Below are positions 39,077 to 50,755 of a stretch of DNA of 64,000 bases, in pieces. The notes below the pieces were generated by a model. It made no database searches. It saw nothing but the letters and a program-made list of their open reading frames with translations, and was not told where the DNA came from. Numbering within the stretch: the first letter of the stretch is position 1; every line of letters starts with the position of its first letter. This DNA comes from Strongylocentrotus droebachiensis (lineage: Eukaryota > Echinodermata > Echinoidea > Camarodonta > Strongylocentrotidae). The stretch lies in assembly GCA_035222895.1 (NCBI GenBank), contig JAVYIG010002121.1:1-64000 (forward strand), given 5' to 3'. Position numbers and translations under genes: made by a program.

Positions 39077-40369
39077 CATACAGTCAAAACATCACCTATA
39101 AAGTCAGATTTGTTACCTGCAATTGTCAAGATCGATGTCCTACTATTTCTTTTGAGCAAAATGTATAAAAGAATCAATCTTAGAGAATGAAAAAAGAGTG
39201 ATGCTGACACACTCACCTTGGCAATATTTCCAACCACTAGCGAGGTACCAGAAGAAATGAAAAGCTTCTCAACTCTACCGGAAGAATAGGAGAAATATTT
39301 TCCTTTTCCCTTTCTCTCTGGATTGGAGGCATTAACCAAGCAAGACGGTAAACACTTCACAATCTTCTTTCTTTAACCTTTTACTGCATTGTAAAGTGAG
39401 TATTGTGTGGGGTAATTGCTATCATGTTGAATGAGCATTTTGGGGCTAAATGTTCTCTTATTGTTAGGTGCTATTATAGGGGAAGCTTTGGATCCTTGTG
39501 TAACAGTGTTTAAGAATAGTGGACAAAAGATGCTTTAAGTACTTGTTTGTGTACCACTTTTCAAGGTACACCAATATTTGAGGGGTAGTTTATTGGCTTG
39601 GGCATAACTGTTGTAGGATTTCATTTTTTTTAATAGCAGACTTACAGGTCATTTTAACAAGATGTTGACAACTACTGGGTTTAAATATGATTGATAAAGA
39701 CCCATTTCATACTGATGATATTATCACAGTCAACCTGTACTTAATCTGCTCCCCATTCAAATAAAAAATGATGTTAATATTAATAATACCCTTTCATAAT
39801 GCTTACTTATATATTCTTCCATGCTTCTCTCCTACTATGGACCTCATTGTCACATGCCCTATCAATACATGGCATAATATTTTCATTTATCATACAGGGA
39901 TGTTTCTTATTGGCTGAATTTGAAAGTTATCGTGAGGTACAAATTGTGTCTTGACTGCCATTTCTTGATGCAAATTGAAAATTCTCCCAACTTTATTCAG
40001 ATTTAAAAGGGAATAAAAGTGGTATATAGGTCGAATTAGACCCTGGGGGTGGGGGGGGGGGGGCGAAGGCTGGCTTTTCTCCCCACAAAGAAATGCTAGC
40101 TCTGTGTTCTCTGTCTAATTTGATTTAAGAAATTATGACAACTTAAATTTAGGTGAGAGATTCCTCTTTTATTGCTGAAATAGTTTGACTCCCCACCTTT
40201 GTCCACTTTCTTCATTGTTCCTGTACTTTTCTCCTATTCTCTGGGTCCCTTTTAATGTATTTCCCTAGATTCTCTTTCCCCCCTTTTCCCTTTTGTCTCG
40301 TACATCCACTGCTCTTCTCAATTGAATTATTTATAAATTGCACTCTCCCCCTCCCTATCTCACTCCCTT

Positions 40370-40636
40370 CTCCCCTTCCCCTTGCTCCCTCACTCCCTCG
40401 TTCCCTTCTTCTCTCTCCCTTCCTCTCTCTCTCTCTCTCTCTCTTGCCACTTTATCTTTCTCTATTCTTTTTATATCCCTGATATCTACCTCTGTATCCA
40501 TCTATCCACCTTTATCACTATCACCATCTCCTATCCTATCTCTATTTAAAACAAAATTACTGTCTGTTTTTCTCCCTATCTCTCCAATGTTATGCTTCTC
40601 CCTCACTGTCCTCCCTCCATCCACCCCCCCCCCCCC

Positions 40637-40679
<43 letters not shown>

Positions 40680-40680
40680 G
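40370..40680. repeat. (CT)n tracts with a C run
   Basis: Two CT-rich segments (about 40400-40442 and 40634-40678). The second is preceded by twelve C. Confidence 0.9.
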
Positions 40681-41095
40681 CCGATGAGTGATACTGTGAT
40701 GGCATATAACAGTTGCTGTACAGTATACTGAGTCATATTTCACAGGGATTTAGATTTTCTTGTATTTTCTGCGAGTAATCAATTAGCTGATTTCCTGACA
40801 AACAATGCTTTACGCCATTGATTACGCCAATGTAATAACAAAGTTGGCATGGTAACCAATCCCATAACAGTTTTTCATGGAAATATCCAAGGTAACCCGA
40901 TAAATATTTCTTATTTTGTTCATCATCATTTAAAGTGATGAATTGTTTGAAAGGTTTGATAATTACAATAATGATTTTGGGGAAACAACAACACAAAGAT
41001 TCATGACATTTAATTGTGATCTTTGAGTAATATAGTCTGCTGAGATCCATAGTGTGTTACATGATACTTTCTGACACAGATGGAGTGCCCACGAT

Positions 41096-41488
41096 CACTT
41101 GATACTAATACTACTTGTGAGCTATGATTGGTCTAATATCACGGGTGACCGCTATCATAGATGACCATGGTCACTTGATACTAATACTACTTGTGAGCCA
41201 TGATTGGTCAATAGTTATCACAGGTGACCGTGGTCACTTGATACTCATACTACTTGTGAGCCATGATTGGTCAATAGTTATCACAGGTGACCGTGGTCAT
41301 TTGATACTAATACTACTTTTGAGCCATGATTGCTCAATAGTTATCACAGGTGACCGTGGTCACTTGATACTAATACTACTTGTGAGCCATGATTGGTCAA
41401 TAGTTATCATAGATGACCGTGGTCACTTGATACTAATACTACTTATGAGCTATGATTGGTCAATAGTTATAAGGGATGACCAATGGTC
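41096..41488. repeat. 63-bp minisatellite, six copies
   Basis: Units begin (C)ACTTGATACTAATACTAC at 41096, 41172, 41235, 41298, 41361 and 41424. The spacing is exactly 63 bp after the first, which is 76 bp. Each unit contains TGATTGGTCAATAGTTATCA and the palindrome TGACCGTGGTCA. Because 63 is divisible by three, an open frame of about 160 codons runs through it on the plus strand with a 21-residue period; I judge it non-coding. Confidence 0.95.
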
Positions 41489-41811
41489 AAAAGCTCATTG
41501 GTTAGTGCAAGCTGATAAATCCTATTGGAGGAGGTTCGGGTATCTTGGTATTTCTATCTTATTGAAATGTTATATAATTATTGAGATCTTTCACCTTTTA
41601 TCACTTATGTAGATACTACAATTCTTTATGTTTTGTGATCAACAGAGTGATCAAATGATCATATTTATTTACTATCAGATTCAAACAAATGTCCTCTCTC
41701 AATTTCTCTAATCTTCCCATGCTTTCCTGTACATGCTCTTTCATAATTGTTCTGTTTTCTTATCATTCTTATCATTCCTTCTATCAGTGCTGTCATTTGA
41801 AACAAGCTTAC

Positions 41812-41896
41812 TCTCTCTCTCTCTCTCTCTTTCTCCCTACCTCTCTCTTTCTTTCTTTTTCTCTCTCTCTCTCTATCTCTCTCTTTCTTTCTTTCC

Positions 41897-41939
<43 letters not shown>

Positions 41940-42035
41940 CCTCTCTCCATATCAAGCTCTCTCACATTCTCTCACTCTCTCCTTTTCTTCCTTCTCCTCC
42001 TTCCCCTCTCTCACACTCTGTCTCTCTGTCAACTC
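41812..42035. repeat. (CT)n microsatellite
   Basis: CT tract with CTTT interruptions. It lies about 1.5 kb beyond the gene D stop, the same relative place as the tract at 50697-50750 beyond gene E. Confidence 0.9.
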
Positions 42036-43339
42036 TTTCCACTCTCACATCATCACCGTAATTACAAGAAACATTGCCTGCCATATATTTCATTTCCTTC
42101 ACATGAAGAGTTTATAGAATATTTAATAACAAAAGTTTTACATACAAAAGATTGCACAGCTGCCAAATGGTGAAGTAAAGACATCATGATTGTAAAGATA
42201 CAATCAAGAAAACATTCATATACATGCTCAATAAATTATTCAACATTCAGAAAGAGATAATGAAATAATAAATAAGACACTCTTGCATAGAGAGAAAGAC
42301 AAATTGTCTGTCCATGAGTGAAGGTTGAAAGAGAAATTTAAATGTAAAATCTGCACACAAAAAACCAAGGCATATGAAATTTGAAATGGGTAGAAGCACT
42401 AACTTGAGAGCAAAAAGAAATTGTGTACAATATAAAATTGTTTTTTTTCTCTTGGTTAGTCATTATGAATTTTAAATTATTTGTGTAGCACTCTTGAAGA
42501 AAACATTTTGAAGGGATGCGTTGTACATGCTATATATTATGACCACTATATCAAGTAATTTAATTATGTTATGATCATGTACACAGTATAACAATCAACC
42601 TAGTTATCCTTGGTTATTTTGAAATAAGATAAGTTTATTTTTCAGTTCTAGCACTTATTGCAGCATGTTTTGAACCGAGGTAAAAACCAATATTTACAAA
42701 TCATAAAATCAAAGACCCTGTTTCGCAGCAATTTCCTTCACAACAGTGAACATAATCTTGGTTTTTCACATTATTGAATACTGATAACTGTCTAAAATAA
42801 TATTCTTTTTTTTCTTCAAAACTATTTTGCTAGGATTGGGGCAAGCAATCAGTGACATTGCCCTTGATTGGTAATAAATACTTATTTTCTGAATACTTTG
42901 TGAATGTTCAGAGGTAGAAGTTTTTATATTGTCCAGTATAACAAACAATATTTTGACATGAATTCATACCATAGACTATACAACAAAATTAAATAGAATG
43001 AAGTGAAATACATAGAACTATAAATACATAATTTTGAAGGTGGTAATTTTCACTAAAATCTATCATTAAATTTGACCAAAAAAAATATTACAGTGATAAA
43101 GATATATTTATCTCTGCCTGCAGGTATATCTCAATCACTGGAACCATTTCCTTTTAATCCAATGACCACTTAATTCTCATATAATATTGATTATTGTTTT
43201 TAAAAAATCCTTAAATTTTATGGACCAGAGTCTTGCAGTGTATGAGTCTACTCTAAGAATGAAAAGAGGACCATGGTTACCACACACTTGGTAAAAAAGT
43301 GAATACTGCATTATAAATCCAATAAAACCTTGACAATAT

Positions 43340-45772
43340 CTAATCAAACAGGGCTGATAGCGCTGCTAAGATCTCAGGTGATTCAGTAGGCGGAACCTCA
43401 TCAATGGTGTTAGGATCAACGGTTCGTACAGACTCCATGCCAGCTTCAGGCTCAAACTCTCTGACTGTGTCCCTTGAGTTGCATGGAGGCATCTTCCTGG
43501 TGGCTTTCTTGCACTTGTACTTGAGTCTCCTAGGCGTGAGGTCCTTGCATTGCTCAGGGCAGGTCCAGGCAGCAAGACCGATCTCTGCGAACTGCATCAG
43601 CTGCCAGTTGTACTCTCTCTGGCGGAAGCATTGCTCGTAGGCCTCTTCACCCTCCCATCCACAAACACCATCTTTTTGATGGACACAGTAGGCATGTTTG
43701 GTCTCGCACTCCTCGCTGCCATAGGTTACAGAAGCAAGAGGGTTATAGAAGCACTGTCGTTTGCTCCACAGTCCAGAGCTCATTTCGTCAATGATCTCGT
43801 CACCTCCATAGTATCGTTGGACTGCTGACCCAAAGACCTAATCAAGAAAGAGAACATAACAATTTAATTAGATATGTATTTACTATACAATTGCTAATCA
43901 CAAAGGTATATGATTATAGTTGAAGCGAAGGCTTAAAGTGAATTACATATTTATACTATATTGCCTATTCTAAAATTAAAAAAACAATTTGAATGCAATA
44001 TCGGAATCTACAATTTTTAAATTATTGATTTGGTATTCTAACACTTCTTAAACCTGTTTCCTACTCTATTTCCACCAATGCGTCAACTTCCCCATCCAAT
44101 AAGTTGCATAATTCCTCATTTTTTAAATAATATTTCCCTAAGTAACAATATCTGTATGCAGAATAAATGCTTTATATTTATGCCATTTTGACAGGTATTC
44201 TTTATGATTGCTCTTTGCTCCCCTTCCCCCCCCCCCTCTCTGTCTCTCTCTCTCTCTCTCTTTCTCTCTGTAAATTGTTAAGAATAAGAAGGAAGTTGGA
44301 TTGTGCTCTTACCTTACAGCTGGAGCACTGTGACTGGTAGAAACCTCTCACTCCTCTCCTCTGAGATGGGGTAAGGTCGGACCACTTTTGAACAATCCCA
44401 CAAGCTGTTACTTGCATTATCTCTCCTCGCATATCAGCTGTAAAGGAAAAGAAGAAAACAATATTTTGAATGTTTATGAATATTATTTCTTTGTTGCATC
44501 GGTTTCCAAATTTAGGTCAATAGGCAATGTTGTGAAATGTGGAAGTTCATTTGCCTTATTAAGTATTTTGAAAATTTAAAAATCCTTTAAAGCCATCACT
44601 TAATGAGGCAATATTTGTATTTGTTTTTAAGAATTTAAAAAAGTGCATTGCTTGAATGTAGCTGTTATGTTTGTCTATATGCTTAATACTGTACTTTCAA
44701 TGTCTACTTTTTACAAGGAAAAGTCACACTCTTTTATTTCCAAATAAACACTATCCCATTTTTGCTCCTATTCAGAATTTTCTATTATCTTTTGTTCTTT
44801 CTATTTGCTGTATCAGAACTTATTATACTGCCATTTTGAAGGCAATGTCAACAAATTTTTTCTCCACTTGACCTTACAACAATTTAAATTAATAAAAAAA
44901 GTGATATGTGTGAACTTACCACTGATGAGATATTTGATGCCCATCTCTAGCTTGTCAATGAGGCAGAGGTTCTTGGGTGAGTAGATAAAGATGGTTGCCC
45001 CATCCTTTGCCAAACTTTCTTGCCCTTTAAAGACGTTCTCCACTTTGACTTTATACTGAACATCATAGGCTTGTGATGGATAGAGTACAGGATTGCCCTC
45101 AATGTCAACGTATTGCCATGAGATAGGTCTCACCTTGTAAACTGTAAAATGAGAGGAAACAAATCACTATATTAATTTAATACACAGGATGTGAATCTAT
45201 ATATGAAAAGAAAGTGAGGAAAAGAGAATTTGCACCATATTTTCTACATTAAGGATCCCAAATATACTGCCAGAACAAGATATCAGCTTTGGAAGGTGAT
45301 GTAATTGGACTTGTTTTTTCCAATCCAGGTAATTTACTTATTCAAAGAAACATTCAGAAAACATTTCTTTCAAAAAATATTGTGCTGCTCTAAGTTTTAC
45401 AAACAAGAATCATGATTGCAATAGATTATTATCTGTTGAAGAATTTGCTTCTTACTGCAGTGGAAAAGTTATAAATTGGTAGCATAGAAATCAAAATCAG
45501 AAAGATAATAGCTTAATAAAAGAAGTAATATACTATCAGCTAGACACAACAAGGGACATTGAAATTTATTAGTTGTGTTGGTAACAAAAATTTAGATTAA
45601 GGAAGATATAAGAATAGATCAACTCACCAAACTCTGCATTACAGAACTTCTGTTGAGGATGTGTGATGGGGCAAGAGGCACAACTTGCTTCAGACACCGT
45701 TACAATGTACGCTACCTCTAAGAAGACGATCAAAGCACTCACAAGAAACACTGATGAGGATAAATGAGCCAT
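43340..45772 (-). CDS. TIMP-family protein, gene D (CxxC type)
   Basis: Exons 45628-45772, 44920-45141, 44313-44437 and 43340-43837 give 329 residues, phases 1, 1, 0. The signal peptide ends around VSEA, followed by SCASCPITHPQQKFC, so Cys-X-X-Cys replaces Cys-X-Cys. Exon 2 reads VYKVRPISWQYVDIEGNP, then VQYKVKVENVFKG and FIYSPKNLC. Exon 3 has VTACGIVQKWSDLTPSQRRG and the CSSC pair, close to the vertebrate TIMP pattern of Cys, then a W-S-L-QRRG stretch, then two Cys. Exon 4 has CFYNPLASVTYGSEEC, KHAYC, GVCGW and WTCPEQC, and ends in an acidic, proline-rich tail with one copy of an RTVxPxxxxEVP motif. It is the closest paralog of gene E. An in-frame upstream extension lacks any ATG, so the start is the first ATG. 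A secreted matrix protein is likely; protease inhibition is uncertain. Confidence 0.9.
44226..44272. repeat. C run plus (CT)n in intron 3 of gene D
   Basis: In the sense direction it is a GA tract starting about 40 nt after the exon 3 splice donor and ending in a G run. Confidence 0.9.
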
Positions 45773-46040
45773 GGCTTTAAAAAATTGCTGAAAATACACC
45801 TGATCCAATCTATGAAAAGTGTGAAAATATTGCAGGGAGATGAAGGCTGGTTGAAGTAAGAATGGATATTGTCCAAATAAGTATTGCAGAAGCTCCGTTG
45901 ATGACAAGTTTAGAAATGGTCACTTGAGTTTGGCTGGCTGGAGTTAAGTTCTCTTCTTTCTCTATCTCTCTGTGTGGTGCTCAGGTGTTATCTGGTTGGC
46001 TGCTGAGAGCTAACTGTTGACCAACGGTAGCTCAGCTCTC

Positions 46041-46049
46041 CTATTTATG
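46041..46049 (-). promoter_or_regulatory. TATA-like box of gene D
   Basis: Minus-strand CATAAATAG lies about 270 bp upstream of the ATG. It is supported by conservation with gene E: the box and the roughly 55 bp downstream of it, including GTTGGTCAACAGTT and CAGCCAACCAG, are shared. Confidence 0.55.
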
Positions 46050-46172
46050 CACACATTTCTAGTCACACACTCACACCTCTCTGGCTCTTCCGCTCAGTGT
46101 GTTTACTCCCTTGTCAGGGCCGACACCTAAGGCTTGGCAATACGTCACCTGTTGCCCAAATTTTGGCTCCCA

Positions 46173-46241
46173 CACTTCCTCCAGAGGGAGGAGTGCAGTA
46201 ATTGACAGACAAAGCAGTGTGTGGGTTGCTCTCTGTTTAGA
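46173..46241 (-). promoter_or_regulatory. Conserved upstream promoter block of gene D with Ets-like site
   Basis: About 125-130 bp upstream of the TATA-like box lies a block shared with gene E (54823-54889). It contains CCTCTGNAGGAAGT, an Ets-type GGAA core, followed further up by a shared GTGTGGG...TGCTCTNT stretch. Factor identity is inferred from the motif only. Confidence 0.4.
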
Positions 46242-46554
46242 CTGAAACAAGTCATACACACTGCTCTCCACACTCCCATAGTCTACCAGGCTATACTCAA
46301 TGAAACTTGACAGAAAGTCATGCCTTTTATTTCTTCATATTTACCACACAATTTCAAAGTCTTCCTGAAATTATTTTGTGATGTAACTAATTTCTCATTA
46401 TATAACACAATCACATTTATTTACAATAACCTGTGATGAGAAAAAAAGTTTTAACTTCCGATTAAAGAATTTGAAGGTCTACTTTTCTAGACTATGATAC
46501 ACCAGCATACCATTGGTCCAAGGGGGGTCCTGTCTACTTTCGGAAAGTCTCTAG

Positions 46555-46615
46555 TTGTATTTGCATTCTTCCTGTCACCAAGTCAACTCGCTTTTAGCAA
46601 GAAAAATAATTTGAC
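46555..46615 (-). promoter_or_regulatory. Distal conserved block upstream of gene D
   Basis: About 0.8 kb upstream of the gene D start, a 60-70 bp stretch matches one the same distance upstream of gene E: GTATTTGCA...TTCCTGT, then CTTTTAGCAAGA and AATAATT. Conservation inside otherwise diverged flanks suggests an enhancer or simply a duplication remnant. Confidence 0.35.
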
Positions 46616-48835
46616 CGGATCAAGCTAGGAGTAGGCTCTGTGATCAACTTATATGGAATGCAATGCTTTTTTTAGTTCACTTACGTCTGGGTCGTATATT
46701 CATTAATTCTTTCATTTTGTACAGGCTAGCCATGTCTGAAACTTGACCTAGCCAAAGAGTTTATAGGTCAGAGTTATTGTCTTAAACTAACCTACCTCTA
46801 CCCTTCTCCCCCTACAGCTCAAATTTTGTTATGAATTATCACAAGCCGCCAGTCACTTTCCATCATCAACAGCATACCAATTTGAGTCACCTTTTCAGCA
46901 CCGTCTTTTAATGTGAACATTTATTGTAGCTCAAATAGATTAGCTGATGAAAACCCTCTACACATTGACTCATGCTGTTTTCTATAAAGTTTTCTTATTC
47001 TCGAAGCAAAAAATAATGAATAGGTCCAAAAATTGAAAATGTAATGAGGTAAACATGATTCCATGCAGGCTCCAGCTCTATAACTAAAGCCACAAAAGTT
47101 GTATGCTGAATAAAAGATTATGTAGGGTCTACACATACATTCATTATTGAGACATTTGAGCAATAATTTGTTTAACAGTGACTTAACAGCCAAAAATTCA
47201 ATTCATTTTAGTCGTTGTGATTGCTGCCCCCTCTCTCTTTCTGTTTTTTCCTCTTTTTTTTCTCCCTCTCTCGCCCCCCCCCCCCCCCTCTTCTCTCTCT
47301 TGCTCACTAGTCTATTTTATCTTATTCTTTTTTTCTTTGAGCTCTTTCATGATTATAAGGAATTCTCCCTTGCTGGACAAGCTTTTTAATCTTCTTTTTA
47401 GTGGTTTATAATTATTGTCATCCATTTACAATTACAATTGATTATATTACAACTTTAAATAATTATCATATCTAATCCATACCACATTAATGTTCATTCA
47501 AAGCATGAAAGCTCTAGGCTTATTACATTCAAAGCACCCATACAGGTAGACCAGATTAATCTCATCTATGAATCAGCTGATCAATGCTCTTCTTACTCAT
47601 CTGTTTATGCTGAAAGTTCCATAGAAACTACAACAGAAAGTAATCAATGGTTTCCATAATTTCACCAGCGGTACTAAACCAAAGATACCACAGTGACAAA
47701 TAAAAAAATCATGTGAGAATTTTTAGGGTCTTTTGGTTTGTTTTGAGGAGACGATTATCAAAAAGTCATATGATATAAGCTGTATTTTCATTGTAAAAAT
47801 AAGAGGTAATGTCAAGTTTTATCTGCAAGCATAGGCCATTAACAAGTTGACGATTACCTTAGTTTACACTTATAAACCATTTAAAAAAACTTAACCAATG
47901 GAATAATTGATTCAAGAAGGCATTCATAAAGTAGCACAAGCTGCCATTATGTTCTTAGAAAATCAAAGAAACAGGTAATTTATCTTTGATAATCATCGAC
48001 ATGGTACTTTTTAAATATATATTTTGTGTGTATATTTAACATAGTTTAACTACAAACTTGCACTTTTTTTCAATTGATGCACCATCTTGCTATGGTTACC
48101 ACAGCACTGGCTAGAATAGTTCAGGGAGATAGACAGACACACAAATAGAGATAAATAGAGAGCGAGAGAGAGAGGGGGGGGGCAGAGTGGGTAGGATTTG
48201 TGCTGAATGTTTACATGTAAACATGATCAGGATGTCATGCTTTTCCTATGTTTCCAGCACTTGTAACCACAGGATCCCTTGGCTTTCCTGGCCTATTCAC
48301 ACCAGACCAGGCTAGTCAAACGTCTACCAAAGGCAAGGCGTTGACTTGTCGATCAGCTACCTCTCTGCTTCTACCATCAGGGACTGATGCCCACTCAAAA
48401 TACTAATTTTTAAGAATACAGCAAAAATAATTTGTAATCATTTCATGGGTTGGAAAATTGTTTTAACAGATATTTAGTCATGTTGATAATGAGCATACCA
48501 TTTATTTTCTGACAGTGTGGAGGCACACTATTAAGCGATGTTCTCGGGCAAGATGCTGTGATTGGCCAATGATGTCATAGCTTAGACTCCGCCTCTCTCA
48601 GCATGAGAAGGACCCTCCCACTATCAGAGGAATCAAATCCCACTACCTATTTCTGTTTTTGATAATTTGTTTTACTTTCCTACATCTGTGTCTTTTCTTA
48701 TATCCCTCTGTCTGTAGTCGTTTTTCTCTGTCTGTTTTTCCTCTGAGTCTGTTTTTTTTATATATGACCTACTAACTTTAGATTTGACTCATCCTCTTTA
48801 CATGCTGCTGTCTACTTTCCTATTTCTGTGTCTCT

Positions 48836-48984
48836 CCCCCCCCCCCACCTGATTCTTTTTCTTTCCTCTAAATTTCCCTGACTTCCTCTCTTGCTTTTCC
48901 TTCTATATCTGACCGTAACTTCTTCAACTATCTATCTATCTCCTGTGCTCTCTTCCTTTCATGTCCCCCCTTTCTCCTCCCCCA

Positions 48985-49018
<34 letters not shown>

Positions 49019-49070
49019 CCCCCCCCTTCTCTCTCTCTTTCTCTCTCTCTCTTTCTCTCCCTCACTCAGT
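48836..49070. repeat. (CT)n tract with C runs
   Basis: A CT core at about 48988-49015 followed by an 11-nt C run and more CT. An earlier C run is at 48837-48847. Confidence 0.9.
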
Positions 49071-49178
49071 ACATCATTCTTTCTTTTTTCCAGGCTCCAA
49101 TTGTACCTTGTATGTTCTTCATGCTCCCTTTTTTTATATTTCTCTTCATCTTTTATATCTCACTCTTTGTTTCATTAA

Positions 49179-49345
49179 AAGGCAAGTCCATTCCAAAAAA
49201 AACTTACTTTAAATAGAAGCAGAAAAATCAGACAAACTAATCAAAAGAAGTTTGAGCAAAATCAGATGACTAATGAATCTTTAATGACATGAAAAACTTT
49301 GGAAATCACAAGACAAAATGGCAACACACCCATGAGTCTGTAACG
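49179..49345 (+). mobile_element. Left part of a TTAA-type element
   Basis: Begins after TTAA with AAGGCAAGTCCATTCC, followed by AGAAAAATCAGACAAAC and GAGCAAAATCAGATGA. From memory this resembles an abundant echinoderm interspersed repeat. No matching right end was found. Confidence 0.4.
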
Positions 49346-49818
49346 TCATTGCCTCACTATCCATCAATCGTTTTCTTTATATTGATAATATAAATTTCCC
49401 ATGTTCCCCCTAAGAATCTTATTTCTTCACACCAGCATCCAAGTTATAATGAAAGTAACATGTTTTTGTGTGGATGCACTATTTATAGAGCATTTTTTCA
49501 TTTAAATCATGACAGATTTGAATTTTGATAAACTATTTATATAAAAATCAATAATTATGAATATACAATATTCAGAAAAAAGTATCAATCCTTCGAAATT
49601 CATAAAATATTTTGTTTAATGTCATGCACGGAATATGATACAAATCATATAACCTGGGCAAAGGCCTGGGGAAATCAAGTTTTGGGGGATTAAAATATGT
49701 AAAGCAATTGATCAATAGTGAGGCCATAACGTCACTAACTGATAACCTAATTGGCAATTTGTGTAGTGATTTCCATTGTTCCATACTTTTTCATACTTTT
49801 TCAAAAATTATAATATTG

Positions 49819-49890
49819 GAGCGCTTTGAGCACCTTGCAGGGTGGATATGTGCGCTATATAAATATCCAATATTATTATTAGTAGTAGTA
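49819..49890 (+). mobile_element. SINE/LINE-type 3' tail
   Basis: GGAGCGCTTTGAGCACCTTG, then GTGCGCTATATAAATA and (ATT)n/(AGT)n, the typical tail of many invertebrate tRNA-derived SINEs and their partner LINEs. Confidence 0.5.
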
Positions 49891-49973
49891 GTAGTAGTAG
49901 TTATCCAATTTTACTCAATTTGTTTTCTTTCTGTTTCTCTTGCTTTTCTGTAAAAGCAGATTGTTTTTGGAGT

Positions 49974-50060
49974 ACCGTATTTGCCGGCGTATAGGCCGCA
50001 GTATTTTTGGAAGAAAAAATATCAAAAAGTCGGGGTGCGGCCTATGCGGCGAAAGAGTAA
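49974..50060 (+). mobile_element. Transposon end fragment with subterminal repeats
   Basis: ACCGTATTTGCCGGCGTATA followed by GGCCGCA, and an inverted echo TGCGGCCTATGCGGC about 60 bp on. It resembles the end of a DNA transposon; the superfamily is not assigned. Confidence 0.3.
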
Positions 50061-50064
50061 AAAA

Positions 50065-50102
<38 letters not shown>

Positions 50103-50196
50103 TTTTGATTTATGGCGCTATGCCTGGCAATGTCTCCCAGCTCAGTAATCAGTGTTGACTCACCACTCGGAAACTACAACAACACTAAAATTTGTC

Positions 50197-50390
50197 TGTC
50201 ATCTTGGTTTGAAAGTAATCTTTCTAATAGATATCAATATGTAGTTTATAATAATAATTCCTCAATTTTTTATATATAACAAATGGTGTTCCACAAGGTA
50301 CTATCCTAGGACCTAGTACTCTTTTGTTTTTAATTCACATTAATGATCTTACACATTCTTCTAAAAACGACATTGTTACCATTATTTTGT
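50197..50390 (+). pseudogene. LINE (non-LTR retrotransposon) reverse-transcriptase fragment
   Basis: Two adjacent frames spell the RT core. The first gives WFESNLSNRYQYVVYNN (about 50204-50254). The second, from 50282, gives NGVPQGTILGP and LFLIHINDL, matching the conserved GVPQGS-LGP-LF-YINDL block upstream of the catalytic YADD. A one-base-type frameshift between the two and a stop soon after show it is dead. Only about 60 codons remain. Confidence 0.75.
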
Positions 50391-50489
50391 GACAAGTTTA
50401 CAAGCACAAATCAGCGCCTTTAACTGCACCTCGATGTTAAATGAAGGTCCTTCCCCACGTGGGTTTTCGACAACAAAACAACAACATCA

Positions 50490-50694
50490 CTCTCTCCTGA
50501 TATACTCTCTTTTACCTTTCTTTCTTTCATTTCCTTTTATATTTATCTCTCATCTCTCTTTCCCTCATCCTCTTCTCTATCTCTCATCCTCTTCTATATC
50601 TCTTTCTCTCTCTCTGTTCTGTTCTTCAAGTTCTTCTATTGTATCTTCTATCGTATCATAATTCTTCATGACCCCTCTGTCTTCCTCTTTTTTT

Positions 50695-50748
<54 letters not shown>

Positions 50749-50755
50749 TTAACTT
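50490..50755. repeat. (CT)n tracts
   Basis: Pyrimidine-rich from about 50490, with a CT core at 50697-50750. Likely homologous in position to the tract past gene D. Confidence 0.9.

Larger units (their letters stand above)
37410..43339. other. Intergenic DNA between genes C and D, no gene seen
   Basis: It contains a TTAA MITE (38558-38928), a hairpin of the recurring family (39034-39076), CT tracts (40370-40680, 41812-42035) and a 63-bp minisatellite (41096-41488). The stretch 42100-43339 is probably gene D 3' UTR and flank, since pieces of it resemble the region past gene E. The remainder shows nothing recognisable. Confidence 0.6.

Noticed and set aside
39037..39360. Minus-strand open frame with a GTGAGT donor-like site and a short match (DFIGD, then W) to gene A exon 2
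   Set aside because: It lacks the TIMP cysteines and an ATG, and part of it is one of the recurring hairpins. The resemblance is too short to call a TIMP remnant.
41124..41612. 162-codon open frame over the minisatellite
   Set aside because: The frame stays open only because the unit is 63 bp; there is no signal for initiation or coding character outside the repeat.
45773..45907. In-frame amino-terminal extension of gene D
   Set aside because: It has no ATG; the only start upstream would be TTG. The ATG at 45772 opens a proper signal peptide matching gene E.
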